64,000 nt of DNA from Phycicoccus sp. CSK15P-2 (lineage in GTDB: Bacteria; Actinomycetota; Actinomycetes; Actinomycetales; Dermatophilaceae): assembly GCF_016888005.1 (NCBI RefSeq), contig NZ_JAFDVE010000012.1:85230-149229 (forward strand), in the 5' to 3' direction. The notes under the pieces were generated by a model. The model was not told the DNA's origin. It made no database searches and worked only from the letters and a program-made list of their open reading frames with translations. Shown here piece after piece: positions 24,829 through 33,541 of the stretch (position 1 is the stretch's first letter; each line of letters starts with the position of its first letter). Made by a program: the position numbers and the translations under genes.

Positions 24829-24865
24829 GCGGTCATCCTCGCAGCACACGCACAGCGGCCCGACC

Positions 24866-24871
24866 TAGGGT
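24866..24871 (+). promoter_or_regulatory. -10 box, leaderless start of the serine hydrolase gene
   Basis: TAGGGT lies 6 bases before GTG 24878; no ribosome binding site is present. Confidence 0.6.
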
Positions 24872-24877
24872 GAGCGC

Positions 24878-26233
24878 GTGCCTCTCCACCCCCGCGCCAC
24901 CGCCCGTCTCGACCATGTCCTCGCCACGACCCAGCGGGACGCGCGGCTGCCCTCGGTCGTCGCCGGCGTCGTCCGGGACGGCGCCCTGGTCTGGCACGGC
25001 GCGGCCGGGACGCTCGACGGACGCGCGGACGGCAGACCGGCCGACGACGACACCCAGTACCGGATGGGCTCGATCACCAAGACCCTCGTCGCCGTCTGCG
25101 TGCTGCGGCTGCGGGACGCGGGCCGGCTCGACCTCGCCGACCGCCTCGAGGACCATGTGCCGGGGTCCCGGCTCGGCGCGGCGACCGTCGAGCAGCTGCT
25201 CACCCACGCCTCCGGCGCCCAGGCCGAGACGAACGGCCCGTGGTGGGAGCGGACCCCCGGTGGCGACTGGGACGCGCTGGCCGGTGCGCCGGTGGACCGG
25301 CGCTTCCGCTCCGGCCGACGCTTCCACTACTCCAACGTGGGGTACGCGGCCCTCGGCCGGCTGCTCGAGGTGCACCACGGCGCCGGGTGGGCGGAGGTCG
25401 TGCGCACCGACCTGCTCGAGCCGCTCGGCATGTCCCGGACCACCACCCGGCCCGCAGGGTGCGCGGCGCAGGGCCTGGCCGTCCACCCGTTCGCCGACGT
25501 CCTGCTGCGCGAGCCCGAGCACGACGCCGGCGCGATGGCTCCCGCGGGCCAGCTCTGGACCACGGTGCGCGACCTCGCCCGATGGGCGACGTTCCTCGGT
25601 GGCGACACCGCCGGCCTCCTCGCACCCGACACCCTCGCCGAGATGTGCGAGCCGCACCACGTCGTCGACGACCGCGGCCAGCCGTGGACCGGCGCGCACG
25701 GCCTCGGCTGGCAGGTCTGGAACCTCGAGGGCGTCCGGTGGGCCGGCCACGGAGGCTCCATGCCAGGGTTCCTCGCGGGGCTCCGGGTCCGGCTGGAAGA
25801 CGGTGACGGGGTCGTGACGATGACGAACACGACGTCGTCCACCGCGATGCAGCCCTTCGCCAAGGCCCTCCTCCAGGTGCTCGACGACGAGGTCCTGCGC
25901 CCGGTGACGCCGTGGTCGGCCTCCGGGGACCCCGCGCTGCTCGAGCTCGTCGGGACCTGGCACTGGGGTGCCGGGACGACGACCGCCCGGACGAAGGGGG
26001 AGCACCTGGTCCTCGGCGACCCCGGGACCGCGCGGGCCTCCCGCTTCGCGAGGACCGGCGAGGACGCCTGGGTGGGACTCGACGGCTACCTCACCGGTGA
26101 GCCCCTGACGGTGGTGCGCCGCACGGACGGCAGCGTGTCGCACCTGGACGTCGCGTCCTTCAGGTTCGCCCGGACGCCGTACGACCCGGAGGCCGACGTC
26201 CCGGGAGGCGTCGACGAGCTCGGCTGGCACTGA
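24878..26233 (+). CDS. Serine hydrolase of the class C beta-lactamase/D-alanyl carboxypeptidase family
   Basis: 451 residues. The nucleophile motif Ser65-Ile-Thr-Lys68 (MGSITKTL) and the Tyr151-Ser-Asn153 motif (FHYSNVGYAALG) are present, and a His-Gly box appears as GHGGSMPGF. This is the beta-lactamase-related fold used by esterases, DD-peptidases and amide hydrolases. No signal peptide is seen, so an esterase or peptide amidase in the cytoplasm is more likely than a cell-wall enzyme. A C-terminal lipocalin-like segment (residues about 340-451) follows the catalytic domain. Mycobacterial members are called LipP-type. The start is leaderless. Confidence 0.88.
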   Translation: MPLHPRATARLDHVLATTQRDARLPSVVAGVVRDGALVWHGAAGTLDGRADGRPADDDTQYRMGSITKTLVAVCVLRLRDAGRLDLADRLEDHVPGSRLGAATVEQLLTHASGAQAETNGPWWERTPGGDWDALAGAPVDRRFRSGRRFHYSNVGYAALGRLLEVHHGAGWAEVVRTDLLEPLGMSRTTTRPAGCAAQGLAVHPFADVLLREPEHDAGAMAPAGQLWTTVRDLARWATFLGGDTAGLLAPDTLAEMCEPHHVVDDRGQPWTGAHGLGWQVWNLEGVRWAGHGGSMPGFLAGLRVRLEDGDGVVTMTNTTSSTAMQPFAKALLQVLDDEVLRPVTPWSASGDPALLELVGTWHWGAGTTTARTKGEHLVLGDPGTARASRFARTGEDAWVGLDGYLTGEPLTVVRRTDGSVSHLDVASFRFARTPYDPEADVPGGVDELGWH

Positions 26234-26255
26234 GGGCGCTGTCGCCCCGGGGCCC

Positions 26256-26261
26256 TACGGT
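26256..26261 (+). promoter_or_regulatory. Candidate -10 box of recQ
   Basis: TACGGT lies 9 bases before ATG 26271, slightly more than in the other leaderless cases. Confidence 0.35.
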
Positions 26262-26270
26262 GGGGTGGCG

Positions 26271-28403
26271 ATGACGACGACACCCCACGCCCCCACTCCC
26301 CCGTCCCTCGAGCTCACCGAGCGCGCCCGCTCCACGCTGCGCCGGCTCGTCGGCCGCGACGACGCCGACTTCCGCGACGGGCAGCTCGAGGCCGTCTCCG
26401 CGCTGGTCGCCGACCGCTCCCGGGTCCTCGTCGTGCAACGCACCGGGTGGGGCAAGTCGGCGGTCTACTTCGTCTCCACCGCGCTGCGTCGCGCCGAGGG
26501 CGCCGGCCCCACCGTCATCATCAGTCCCTTGCTCGCCCTCATGCGTGACCAGATCGCCGCAGCCGGGCGGGCAGGCATCCGCGCGGTCACGATGAACTCG
26601 GCCAACGCCCAGGACTGGGACGAGGTCCGCGCCGCGCTCGCCGAGGACGCCGTCGACGTCCTCCTCGTCAGCCCGGAGCGGCTCAACAACCCGAGGTTCC
26701 GGGAGGAGCAGCTGCCCGACCTCGCGCGGCGCTGCGGGCTGCTCGTCGTCGACGAGGCCCACTGCGTGAGCGACTGGGGGCACGACTTCCGGCCCGACTA
26801 CCGTCGCATCCGCGACCTCCTCGTGGGCCTGCCGGCCGACGTGCCCGTGCTCGCCACGACGGCCACGGCCAACGCCCGGGTCGTCCACGACGTCGAGGAG
26901 CAGCTGGGGGCCGGTGGCCGACCGGTCCTCACCGTGCGTGGCGGCCTGGCCCGTGACTCGCTGCGTCTCGGGGTGCTCCGCTCGATGTCGCCCGAGCAGC
27001 GGCTCGGCTGGCTGCTCGCGCACCTCGGGGAGCTGCCCGGCTCGGGCATCGTCTACGCGCTGACGGTCTCGGCCGCCGAGGACGTCGCCGCGAGCCTCGC
27101 CGAGGCCGGCCATGCCGTCGCCGCGTACACCGGCCGCACCGACCCCGCCGACCGCGAGCGGCTGGAGCAGCAGCTGCGTGACAACGAGGTCAAGGCGCTC
27201 GTCGCCACCTCGGCGCTCGGGATGGGTTTCGACAAGCCCGACCTCGGGTTCGTCGTCCACCTCGGGGCACCGAGCAGTCCGGTCGCGTACTACCAGCAGG
27301 TGGGGCGCGCCGGGCGCGCCACCGAGCGGGCCGACGTCCTCCTCCTGCCCGGCCCGGAGGACCGCGACATCTGGCGGTACTTCGCCTCGGTCTCCATGCC
27401 GCGGGAGGAGCAGGCGGACGCCGTGCTGCGCGCGCTCGCCGAGGCGGGCCGGCCCCTCTCCACGGCCGCGCTGGAGACCACCGTCGACGTCCGCCGCACC
27501 CGCCTCGAGCTCCTTCTCAAGGTCCTCGACGTCGACGGTGCGATCCGGCGCGTCTCCGGCGGGTGGACCTCCACGGGGGTCCCCTGGGAGTACGACGCCG
27601 AGCGCTACGACCGGGTCGCCACTGCCCGCACCGCCGAGCAGCAGCTCATGGTCGACTACGAGCGCACCGACGACTGCCGGATGGCCTTCCTCCAGGAGTG
27701 CCTCGACGACGACACCGCCGCTCCGTGCGGACGCTGCGACGGCTGCGCGGGGCCGTGGTATCCCACCGACGTCCCGGACCAGGTCGTCGGCGCCGCCCGG
27801 GAGCGCCTGCAGCGGGTGGGGGTCGCCGTCGACCCGCGTGCCCAGTGGCCCACCGGGATGGACCGCGTCGGCGTTCCCGTCAAGGGGCGGATCGCCGCCG
27901 AGGAGCAGGTGCAGGCCGGGCGCGCCCTGGCCCGGCTCTCCGACCTCGGGTGGGGGCAGCGGCTGCGCGAGGTGCTCCGCGAGGACGCCCCAGCCTCGTC
28001 CGAGCTGCTCCGGGCGTGCGTCCCGGTCCTCGCGGAGTGGGGCTGGGCCGAGCGCCCGGTCGGCGTCGTCGGGATGCCGTCGCGCGCCCGGCCGCAGCTC
28101 GTCGTGTCCCTCGCCGCCGGTTTGGCCGAGATCGGCCGGCTCCGGTTCCTCGGCACCCTCGACCTCGCCCATGGCGGTCCCTCCGGCGGCATGGGCGGCA
28201 ACAGCGCCTACCGGCTCGCCGGCGTGTGGGAGCGCCTCGTCGTCGGCCCCGACCTCGCAGCCGCGCTCGCCGGCTGCCCCGGCCCGGTGCTGCTCGTCGA
28301 CGACGTCGTGTCGTCACGCTGGACGATGACCGTCGCCGGCCGCGCCCTGCGCCTGGCCGGGGCCCCGGCGGTCCTGCCCTTCGGACTCGCGGTCGACGGC
28401 TAG
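26271..28403 (+). CDS. RecQ-family DNA helicase with C-terminal phosphoribosyltransferase-like domain
   Basis: 710 residues. 3'-5' superfamily 2 helicase: FRDGQLEAV (Q-like motif), Walker A RTGWGKS, DEAH box VVDEAHCVSDWGHDFRPDY, TATAN (motif III), ATSALGMGFDKPD (V) and QQVGRAGR (VI). A RecQ zinc module follows (Cys in DDCRMAF and ECLD, then CGRCDGC). There is no HRDC domain. Instead, the last 90 residues (LDLAHGGPSGGMGGNSAYRL, then VLLVDDVVSSRWT) carry a PRPP-binding-loop motif of type I phosphoribosyltransferases. ATG 26271 is preferred to GTG 26265. The last codons form one arm of a terminator. Role: DNA repair/recombination; the tail domain's role is unknown. Confidence 0.9.
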   Translation: MTTTPHAPTPPSLELTERARSTLRRLVGRDDADFRDGQLEAVSALVADRSRVLVVQRTGWGKSAVYFVSTALRRAEGAGPTVIISPLLALMRDQIAAAGRAGIRAVTMNSANAQDWDEVRAALAEDAVDVLLVSPERLNNPRFREEQLPDLARRCGLLVVDEAHCVSDWGHDFRPDYRRIRDLLVGLPADVPVLATTATANARVVHDVEEQLGAGGRPVLTVRGGLARDSLRLGVLRSMSPEQRLGWLLAHLGELPGSGIVYALTVSAAEDVAASLAEAGHAVAAYTGRTDPADRERLEQQLRDNEVKALVATSALGMGFDKPDLGFVVHLGAPSSPVAYYQQVGRAGRATERADVLLLPGPEDRDIWRYFASVSMPREEQADAVLRALAEAGRPLSTAALETTVDVRRTRLELLLKVLDVDGAIRRVSGGWTSTGVPWEYDAERYDRVATARTAEQQLMVDYERTDDCRMAFLQECLDDDTAAPCGRCDGCAGPWYPTDVPDQVVGAARERLQRVGVAVDPRAQWPTGMDRVGVPVKGRIAAEEQVQAGRALARLSDLGWGQRLREVLREDAPASSELLRACVPVLAEWGWAERPVGVVGMPSRARPQLVVSLAAGLAEIGRLRFLGTLDLAHGGPSGGMGGNSAYRLAGVWERLVVGPDLAAALAGCPGPVLLVDDVVSSRWTMTVAGRALRLAGAPAVLPFGLAVDG

Positions 28404-28418
28404 TCCGAAGGGCAGGAC
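28371..28418. terminator. Bidirectional terminator built into the 3' end of recQ
   Basis: A perfect 17-bp stem (28371-28387 against 28402-28418) with a 14-base loop. The left arm encodes recQ residues VLPFGL, the stop codon is at the loop edge, and the right arm ends two bases before the stop codon of the convergent lipoprotein gene. Confidence 0.85.
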
Positions 28419-28420
28419 GG

Positions 28421-29569
28421 TCACTTGATGGGGTCGGGGTTCTCCGTGTCGAGCTCGCCGTCCCTGACGTGGTACGCGTAGATCAGTGACGAGGCGATGT
28501 CACCGGCCGCGTCGAAGGAGATCGGGCCGCTCACGCCATCACCCTGGTACGCGCCGATGAACATGTTGATGTCCGCGGGCTCGCTCTTCCCGGCCGCCAG
28601 CGCGGCGAGGAAGATGTTCGCCGCGTCGTACGCCTGGGTCGTGTAAAGCCCCGCCTCGATGCCCGTCGCCTGCTCGAACTTCTCGGCGAAGTGCTTCGGC
28701 GCGGGGGCCGCAGGGGCCGAGAGCACGGCGCCCTCACCGGCCTCGCCCGCGATCTCCACGAACGCGGGGTCCTCGGCGCCGTCACCGGACATGAAGGCGC
28801 CCTTCCATCCGGCCTCGCGCAGCTGCTTCACGAGCCGTCCGGCCTCGGTGTAGTACCCGCCGTAGAACACGGCGTCGGCCTCGGCATCCGTGACCGCCTC
28901 GACGACGTCGGACATGTCCTTCTGCTCGGGCTCGATCTCGCCGTGCCCGACGCCGGCATTACCGACCGAGTTCTCGACCACCGTGGCCAGGCCCTTGCTG
29001 TAGTCCTGACCGTCGTCGACGATGTACACCCGCTCGGCGCCGACCATCTGCGTGAGGTACACGGCATCCGCCTTGCCCTGCGCGAAGTCGTTGCCGATGA
29101 CCCGGTGCCACGTGGTCCAGCCCTGCTGGGTGATGGTCACGTTGGTCGCCGAGGGTGAGATCGACGGCAGGCCGGCCTCGAACAGCACCGCTCCGGTCGC
29201 GAGCGACTCACCCGAGAAGCCGGGACCGACGAGGCCGACGATCGTCGAGTCGAAGACGATCTGGGCCGCGAGGTCCGGGGCCTTCTCCGGGTCGCCCTGG
29301 CTGTCGAACTTCTTGAGGCCGACCTTGCAGGTGGCGGTCTCGTTGTACTCGTCGATCGCGAGCTGGACACCGTTCGCCATGTTGTCGCCGAGCACACCGG
29401 CGTCCCCCGAGAGGGCACCGAGGAAGGCGAGGTTCTGCTCGGTGCAGACGCCGACCTCCGTGGCGGCCGGGGCGACCGTGTCGTCGGTGCCGGTGCCACA
29501 TCCCGCGAGGACGAGGCCGGCTGACAACGTTGTCATGGCGAGGCGACGGGTACGAGTGGTGGGGTTCAA
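28421..29569 (-). CDS. ABC transporter substrate-binding lipoprotein, branched-chain amino acid type
   Basis: 382 residues. A charged n-region (TTRTRR), hydrophobic stretch and lipobox LAGC (Cys24) mark a lipoprotein anchored outside the membrane. The rest is a type I periplasmic-binding fold like LivJ/LivK: FLGALSGDAGVLGDNMANGVQLAIDEYN, VGLVGPGFSGESLATGAVL, DAVFYGGYYTEAGRLVKQLREAGW and TTQAYDAANIFLAAL. The TTG start at 29569 is chosen because it alone gives the basic n-region and has GGAGG four bases upstream. No permease or ATPase gene is adjacent, so it must share a transporter encoded elsewhere or act as a receptor. Ligand not known. Confidence 0.88.
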   Translation of the reverse strand: MNPTTRTRRLAMTTLSAGLVLAGCGTGTDDTVAPAATEVGVCTEQNLAFLGALSGDAGVLGDNMANGVQLAIDEYNETATCKVGLKKFDSQGDPEKAPDLAAQIVFDSTIVGLVGPGFSGESLATGAVLFEAGLPSISPSATNVTITQQGWTTWHRVIGNDFAQGKADAVYLTQMVGAERVYIVDDGQDYSKGLATVVENSVGNAGVGHGEIEPEQKDMSDVVEAVTDAEADAVFYGGYYTEAGRLVKQLREAGWKGAFMSGDGAEDPAFVEIAGEAGEGAVLSAPAAPAPKHFAEKFEQATGIEAGLYTTQAYDAANIFLAALAAGKSEPADINMFIGAYQGDGVSGPISFDAAGDIASSLIYAYHVRDGELDTENPDPIK

Positions 29570-29795
29570 CTGCCCTCCGAGTGATGCGAGAGACGGGTCG
29601 GTCGCGCGACGTCGCGCGCACCGATGGGTCGGCCGGAACCTAACCGATGGACCGCCGCGTCCAGGGCCATTTGGCACATCACCGACCCGAATGACGACCC
29701 GCCGACGCCATCCGTCGGTTCCGCGACGTCCCGCACACCCGGGACGAGCGCCTCGTCAGCGGGGAGCCGCAGGTCAACGGGCACGACGGACCACG

Positions 29796-29801
29796 TAGCG
29801 T
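29796..29801 (+). promoter_or_regulatory. -10 box, leaderless start of the DHA2 exporter gene
   Basis: TAGCGT lies 6 bases before GTG 29808; no ribosome binding site is present. Confidence 0.6.
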
Positions 29802-29807
29802 GACCGG

Positions 29808-31274
29808 GTGACCCAGGAGACCGAGCAACGCGCCGAGCGTGAGGAGGAACGCCCCGACCCCGACCGGTGGCGTGTCCTCGGGGTCACCCTGACGGTCGGC
29901 TTCATGGTGCTGCTCGACGTCACCATCGTCAACGTCGCCATCCCTTCGATGCGCGAGGGCCTCGGCACCGGCGCCGGAGCCATCCAGTGGGTGGTCTCGG
30001 GCTACGCCCTCGCCCTCGGGCTCATGCTCGTCACGGGTGGACGGCTCGGTGACGCCCACGGACGGCGCCGGATGATGCTGATCGGCCTCGCGGGGTTCGT
30101 GCTGTCCTCCGCCGCGGCCGGACTCGCCCCGAGCGTCGTCGTCCTCGTCGCCGCCCGGCTCGTGCAGGGGCTGTCCGCCGGGCTGCTCACCCCGCAGAGC
30201 TCCGGGCTCATCCAGTCGCTGTTCCGCGGTCCGGAGCGCGGGGTCGCGTTCGGGCTCTTCGGTCTCACCGTCTCGGTGTCGTCGGCCATCGGGCCGGTCC
30301 TGGGAGGAGCGCTCATCGCCGCGTTCGGCGAGGACCGCGGCTGGCGCTGGATCTTCCTCGTCAACGTCCCCATCGGCGCGGTGCTGCTCGTGGCGATCGC
30401 GCGCCTCGTCCCGGGCCGACAGCCGTCCGACGGGCCACCGGACAGCCGGCTCGACCTCGTCGGCGCGGTCCTGCTCGGTCTGGCCGTGCTCACCCTCCTC
30501 TACCCGGTCGTCGCGCTCGAGTCGGGTCAGCGCCTGCCGCTGGCACTCCTCGTCCTCGTCCCGGTGCTGGGCCTGGCGTTCGTCCGGTGGGAACGGCACG
30601 TCGTGCGCTCCCACGGCGCGCCACTGCTCGACCTCGGGCTCCTGCGCGGGACTCCGGGGTACGCGAGCGGCATCCTCGTGGGGAGCCTCTACTTCACCGG
30701 CTTCACGGGCGTCTTCCTCGTGCTCAGCGTCTACCTCCAGGACGGCATCGGCCGGTCGCCCCTCGTCGCGGGGCTGCTGCTCACGCCGTTCGCCGTGGGG
30801 TCCGCGGTGGCGTCCCCGTTGGCCGGCCGGCTCGTCAGCCGGGTCGGCCGGCGGCTCACGGTGGCCTCCCTCGCCGTGATGATGCTCGGCGTGCTCGCCG
30901 TCGCACTCGTCGTCCCCGCCGCGGAGCGCAGCCCGCACCTGTGGCTCCTCCTGTCCGTCCCTCTTCTCGTCGCCGGCCTCGGCGGCGGTGCCGTCGTGTC
31001 ACCCAACATCACGTTGTCCCTCGACCAGGTCCCGACGCGGATGGGCGGGGCCGCCGGAGGCGCGCTGCAGATGGGCCAGCGGATCGGCGCAGCGATCGGG
31101 GCGGCTGTCCTGATGACGGCCTACCAGGTCGCGGTCTCGGCCACCGATGACCCGGGGACGGCGCTGCGCTGGGCGCTCGGGGTCTCGCTCGTCCTCCTGG
31201 GCAGTGCTCTGTGCGCCGCCGTGTGGTCCTGGCGCCACGAGCCCGAGACCCTCACGGCGTCGGGCACCCACTGA
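29808..31274 (+). CDS. MFS drug exporter, DHA2 (EmrB/QacA) family, 14 TM
   Basis: 488 residues with 14 hydrophobic segments, the DHA2 proton antiporter layout. Motifs: LLDVTIVNVAIPSMREGLG (D1), GGRLGDAHGRRRMM (A), LVAARLVQGLSAGLLTPQSSGLI (B) and GPVLGGALIAAFGEDRGWRWIFLVNVP (C), all typical of multidrug exporters in this family. GTG 29808 is leaderless. The 3' end overlaps the convergent YczE gene by 23 bases. No dedicated regulator is adjacent. Substrate range unknown. Confidence 0.92.
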   Translation: MTQETEQRAEREEERPDPDRWRVLGVTLTVGFMVLLDVTIVNVAIPSMREGLGTGAGAIQWVVSGYALALGLMLVTGGRLGDAHGRRRMMLIGLAGFVLSSAAAGLAPSVVVLVAARLVQGLSAGLLTPQSSGLIQSLFRGPERGVAFGLFGLTVSVSSAIGPVLGGALIAAFGEDRGWRWIFLVNVPIGAVLLVAIARLVPGRQPSDGPPDSRLDLVGAVLLGLAVLTLLYPVVALESGQRLPLALLVLVPVLGLAFVRWERHVVRSHGAPLLDLGLLRGTPGYASGILVGSLYFTGFTGVFLVLSVYLQDGIGRSPLVAGLLLTPFAVGSAVASPLAGRLVSRVGRRLTVASLAVMMLGVLAVALVVPAAERSPHLWLLLSVPLLVAGLGGGAVVSPNITLSLDQVPTRMGGAAGGALQMGQRIGAAIGAAVLMTAYQVAVSATDDPGTALRWALGVSLVLLGSALCAAVWSWRHEPETLTASGTH

Positions 31275-31974
31275 CCGCGCCGGCCGGCCCGGCGGGTCGG
31301 GCAGGCGGGTCGACGGGCACGGTGAGCACGGGGAGGAAGGCCTGCACCACGGGGCCGATGAGCAGCGCGTACGCCAGCGTGCCGAGACCGACGACACCAC
31401 CGATCGTCCAGCCGACCACGACGACCGTCACCTCCAGCGAGGTCCGCACCAGCCGGATCGAGCGGCCCGTGCGGTGCGCCAGCCCGGTCATGAGGCCATC
31501 CCGGGGACCGGGTCCGAGCTGCGCGCCGATGTACAGCGCCCCCGCGATCCCGTTGCCGACGACCCCGACGACCAGCAGCCCGACCCGCCACCCGAGGGAG
31601 TCGACCGGTGGGACGAGCGCGAGGGTCGCGTCCGTCGCGAGCCCGACGACGACCGCGTTGAGCACCGTCCCGAGCCCGGGCCACTGCCGCAACGGGACCC
31701 AGAGGAGCAGGATGACGAACGACGACGCGACGACCATCTGCCCGTAGCTCATGGGGATGTGCAGGGTCAGCCCGTAGGTGAGCACGCCCCAGGGCTCGAG
31801 GCCGAGGACCGCCCGGACGAGGAGAGCCATCGTCGCCCCGAACAGCACGAGCCCCACGAGCAGCTGCCCGACGCGGCGCGGCAGGCGGCCGGCGCGCAGC
31901 TGCTGGCGCGGGGTCATCGGGACGAGCGGCACACGACGTCCGGCGCCTCGCCGGACGAGATCGAGCGGTGTCAT
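31252..31974 (-). CDS. YczE-family integral membrane protein
   Basis: 240 residues with about five to six membrane helices (LVGLVLFGATMALLVRA, MVVASSFVILLLWVPL, VGLLVVGVVGNGIAGALYIGA, VTVVVVGWTIGGVVGLGT and others). GLGPGPRDGLMTGL, here LGPGPRDGLMTGLAHRTG, and RLVRTSLEV mark the YczE/YyaS/YitT group. Biochemical role unknown. In firmicutes and other bacteria, yczE-type genes are found divergent from MocR-type regulators called YczR, which is exactly the case here. ATG 31974 is favoured; ATG 31917 is an alternative. The 3' end overlaps the exporter gene by 23 bases. Confidence 0.85.
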   Translation of the reverse strand: MTPLDLVRRGAGRRVPLVPMTPRQQLRAGRLPRRVGQLLVGLVLFGATMALLVRAVLGLEPWGVLTYGLTLHIPMSYGQMVVASSFVILLLWVPLRQWPGLGTVLNAVVVGLATDATLALVPPVDSLGWRVGLLVVGVVGNGIAGALYIGAQLGPGPRDGLMTGLAHRTGRSIRLVRTSLEVTVVVVGWTIGGVVGLGTLAYALLIGPVVQAFLPVLTVPVDPPARPAGPAGAVSGCPTP

Positions 31975-31990
31975 GGCCTCATCGTCCGAC

Positions 31991-32033
31991 AGAAGTGGTC
32001 TGGAAATCGAGGGCCACTTCTGGGACAGTGGCC
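31991..32033. promoter_or_regulatory. Candidate MocR/YczR operator
   Basis: AGAAGTGG (31991-31998) and its inverted copy CCACTTCT (32014-32021) are followed by AGTGGCC (32027-32033), giving three AGTGG half sites in the 61-base gap between the divergent genes. MocR regulators typically bind such repeated half sites. Hexamers GACAGT and, on the minus strand, GACGAT lie 6 bases before each start codon. Confidence 0.6.
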
Positions 32034-32035
32034 CC

Positions 32036-33508
32036 ATGTCCGCCACCCAGCTGGTCGGCGCCCCCCGGCTCGCCCGTCTCGTCGGTGACCTCTCGCAGGA
32101 GCGGCCCGCCTACCGGACGCTCGCCGACTCGCTCCGGCGCGCCATCGCCGACGGTCGGGTCCCCGTCGGAGCCCGGCTCCCCAGCGAGCGGGACCTCACC
32201 ACCGCCCTCGGGCTGAGCCGGACCACCGTCTCTCGCGCCTACGACGTCCTGCGTGAGGCCGGGTACCTCGACTCACGGCGCGGTAGCGGAACGCTGGCGG
32301 CCCTCCCCCACGGAACGCACCACCGGGCGGGCGGCCCGATCTTCCACGCGATGGTCCCCGAGGGCGCGATCGACCTCACCTGCGCCGCCACCCGTGCCCC
32401 GGCCGGCGCCCTCGACGCCTACGAGCGCGCCCTCGAACGGCTACCCGGCTACCTGGCCGGGCCGGGGTACCTGACCGTGGGAGTACCCGAGCTGCGCGAG
32501 CTGGTCGCCCGTCGCTACACGGAGCGGGGTGCGCCGACGACGCCCGACCAGGTCATCGTCACCTCGGGGTCGCTCACCGCGCTCGGCATCGCCGTCCGGA
32601 CGCTCGTGGGGCGCGGCGACCGGGTGCTCGTCGAGGAGCCCTCGTACCCGAACACGGTCACGATGCTGCGCGACGCCGGCGCCCGGCTCACGACGGTGCC
32701 GGTGGACCCGCGCGACGGGTGGGACCTCGACGAGGCCACGGCCACGGTCGCCCGGACCGGGGCTCGCGCGGCGTTCCTCATCCCGGACTTCCACAACCCG
32801 ACGGGCGCGCTGCTCGACGACGACGGGCGGCGCCGCCTGGCGTCCGCGCTCGTGCGGAGCGGGACCGTGACGGTCGTCGACGAGACCATCGCCGAGATGG
32901 ACCTCGGCGGGCCGGGCGCGCTCCCTCTGCCGTTCGCCGCCCACGCCCCGCGGGCCGTGACGGTCGGCGGCGCCTCCAAGTCGCACTGGGGCGGCCTGCG
33001 CGTCGGGTGGCTGCGCGTCCCCCCGGGCGAGAGCGCACGGTTCGTCGACGCCAAGGTGCTGAGCGACCTCGGCGCCCCCGTGCTCGAGCAGCTGGTCCTC
33101 GCCGAGCTGCTGCGGGTGTCCCCGGGCCCCACGCCCGAGCACCGGGACGACCTGCGCGCGTCACGGGACGCCCTCGTCGCTGCGCTGGGCACGCACCTGC
33201 CCGACCTGGTGGTCCGCGTCCCGCGCGGTGGCCTGACACTCTGGTGCCGCCTCCCGGACGACCTCAGCGGCTCCGCGCTCGCCCACGCGGCCGCGGACGA
33301 AGGGCTGGTCGTCGCCGCCGGCCCGAGGTTCGCGGTGCACGGCGGGCTCGACGGCTGGCTCCGGCTGCCGTACGTGCTCCCACCCGCCGAGATGACCGAG
33401 GCCGTGGTCCGCCTGGCCCGGGCGGCGGCGCGGGTCCGCGGCACCGACCGGCCGGGCCCGCGCGCCGGACGAGCGGCTGCTTCGGAGCGGTGTCCGATCG
33501 TCGCCTGA
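32036..33508 (+). CDS. MocR-family PLP-dependent transcriptional regulator (YczR type)
   Basis: 490 residues. An N-terminal GntR winged helix (residues 25-92: YRTLADSLRRAI, ARLPSERDLTTALGLSRTTVSRAYDVLREAGYL, GSGT) is joined to a fold-type I aminotransferase domain with the PLP lysine in GGASKSHWGGLRVGW and the substrate-binding IPDFHNPTG. MocR proteins sense PLP or amino-metabolites and activate neighbouring genes. The divergent yczE-type gene and the symmetrical operator point to a YczR/YczE pair. ATG 32036 sits 6 bases after GACAGT and has no ribosome binding site. tesB follows with its own promoter. Confidence 0.93.
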   Translation: MSATQLVGAPRLARLVGDLSQERPAYRTLADSLRRAIADGRVPVGARLPSERDLTTALGLSRTTVSRAYDVLREAGYLDSRRGSGTLAALPHGTHHRAGGPIFHAMVPEGAIDLTCAATRAPAGALDAYERALERLPGYLAGPGYLTVGVPELRELVARRYTERGAPTTPDQVIVTSGSLTALGIAVRTLVGRGDRVLVEEPSYPNTVTMLRDAGARLTTVPVDPRDGWDLDEATATVARTGARAAFLIPDFHNPTGALLDDDGRRRLASALVRSGTVTVVDETIAEMDLGGPGALPLPFAAHAPRAVTVGGASKSHWGGLRVGWLRVPPGESARFVDAKVLSDLGAPVLEQLVLAELLRVSPGPTPEHRDDLRASRDALVAALGTHLPDLVVRVPRGGLTLWCRLPDDLSGSALAHAAADEGLVVAAGPRFAVHGGLDGWLRLPYVLPPAEMTEAVVRLARAAARVRGTDRPGPRAGRAAASERCPIVA

Positions 33509-33528
33509 GGTCCCACACGGGCCGTGAC

Positions 33529-33534
33529 TATGGT
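33529..33534 (+). promoter_or_regulatory. -10 box, leaderless start of tesB
   Basis: TATGGT lies 7 bases before GTG 33542, with TGAGGT as a possible -35 after a 17-base spacer. It favours GTG 33542 over the upstream in-frame GTG 33524 and ATG 33530. Confidence 0.6.
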
Positions 33535-33541
33535 TGCGCCC

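Noticed and set aside
26160..28172. 670-codon frame opposite recQ
   Set aside because: Antisense shadow; no domain and biased composition.
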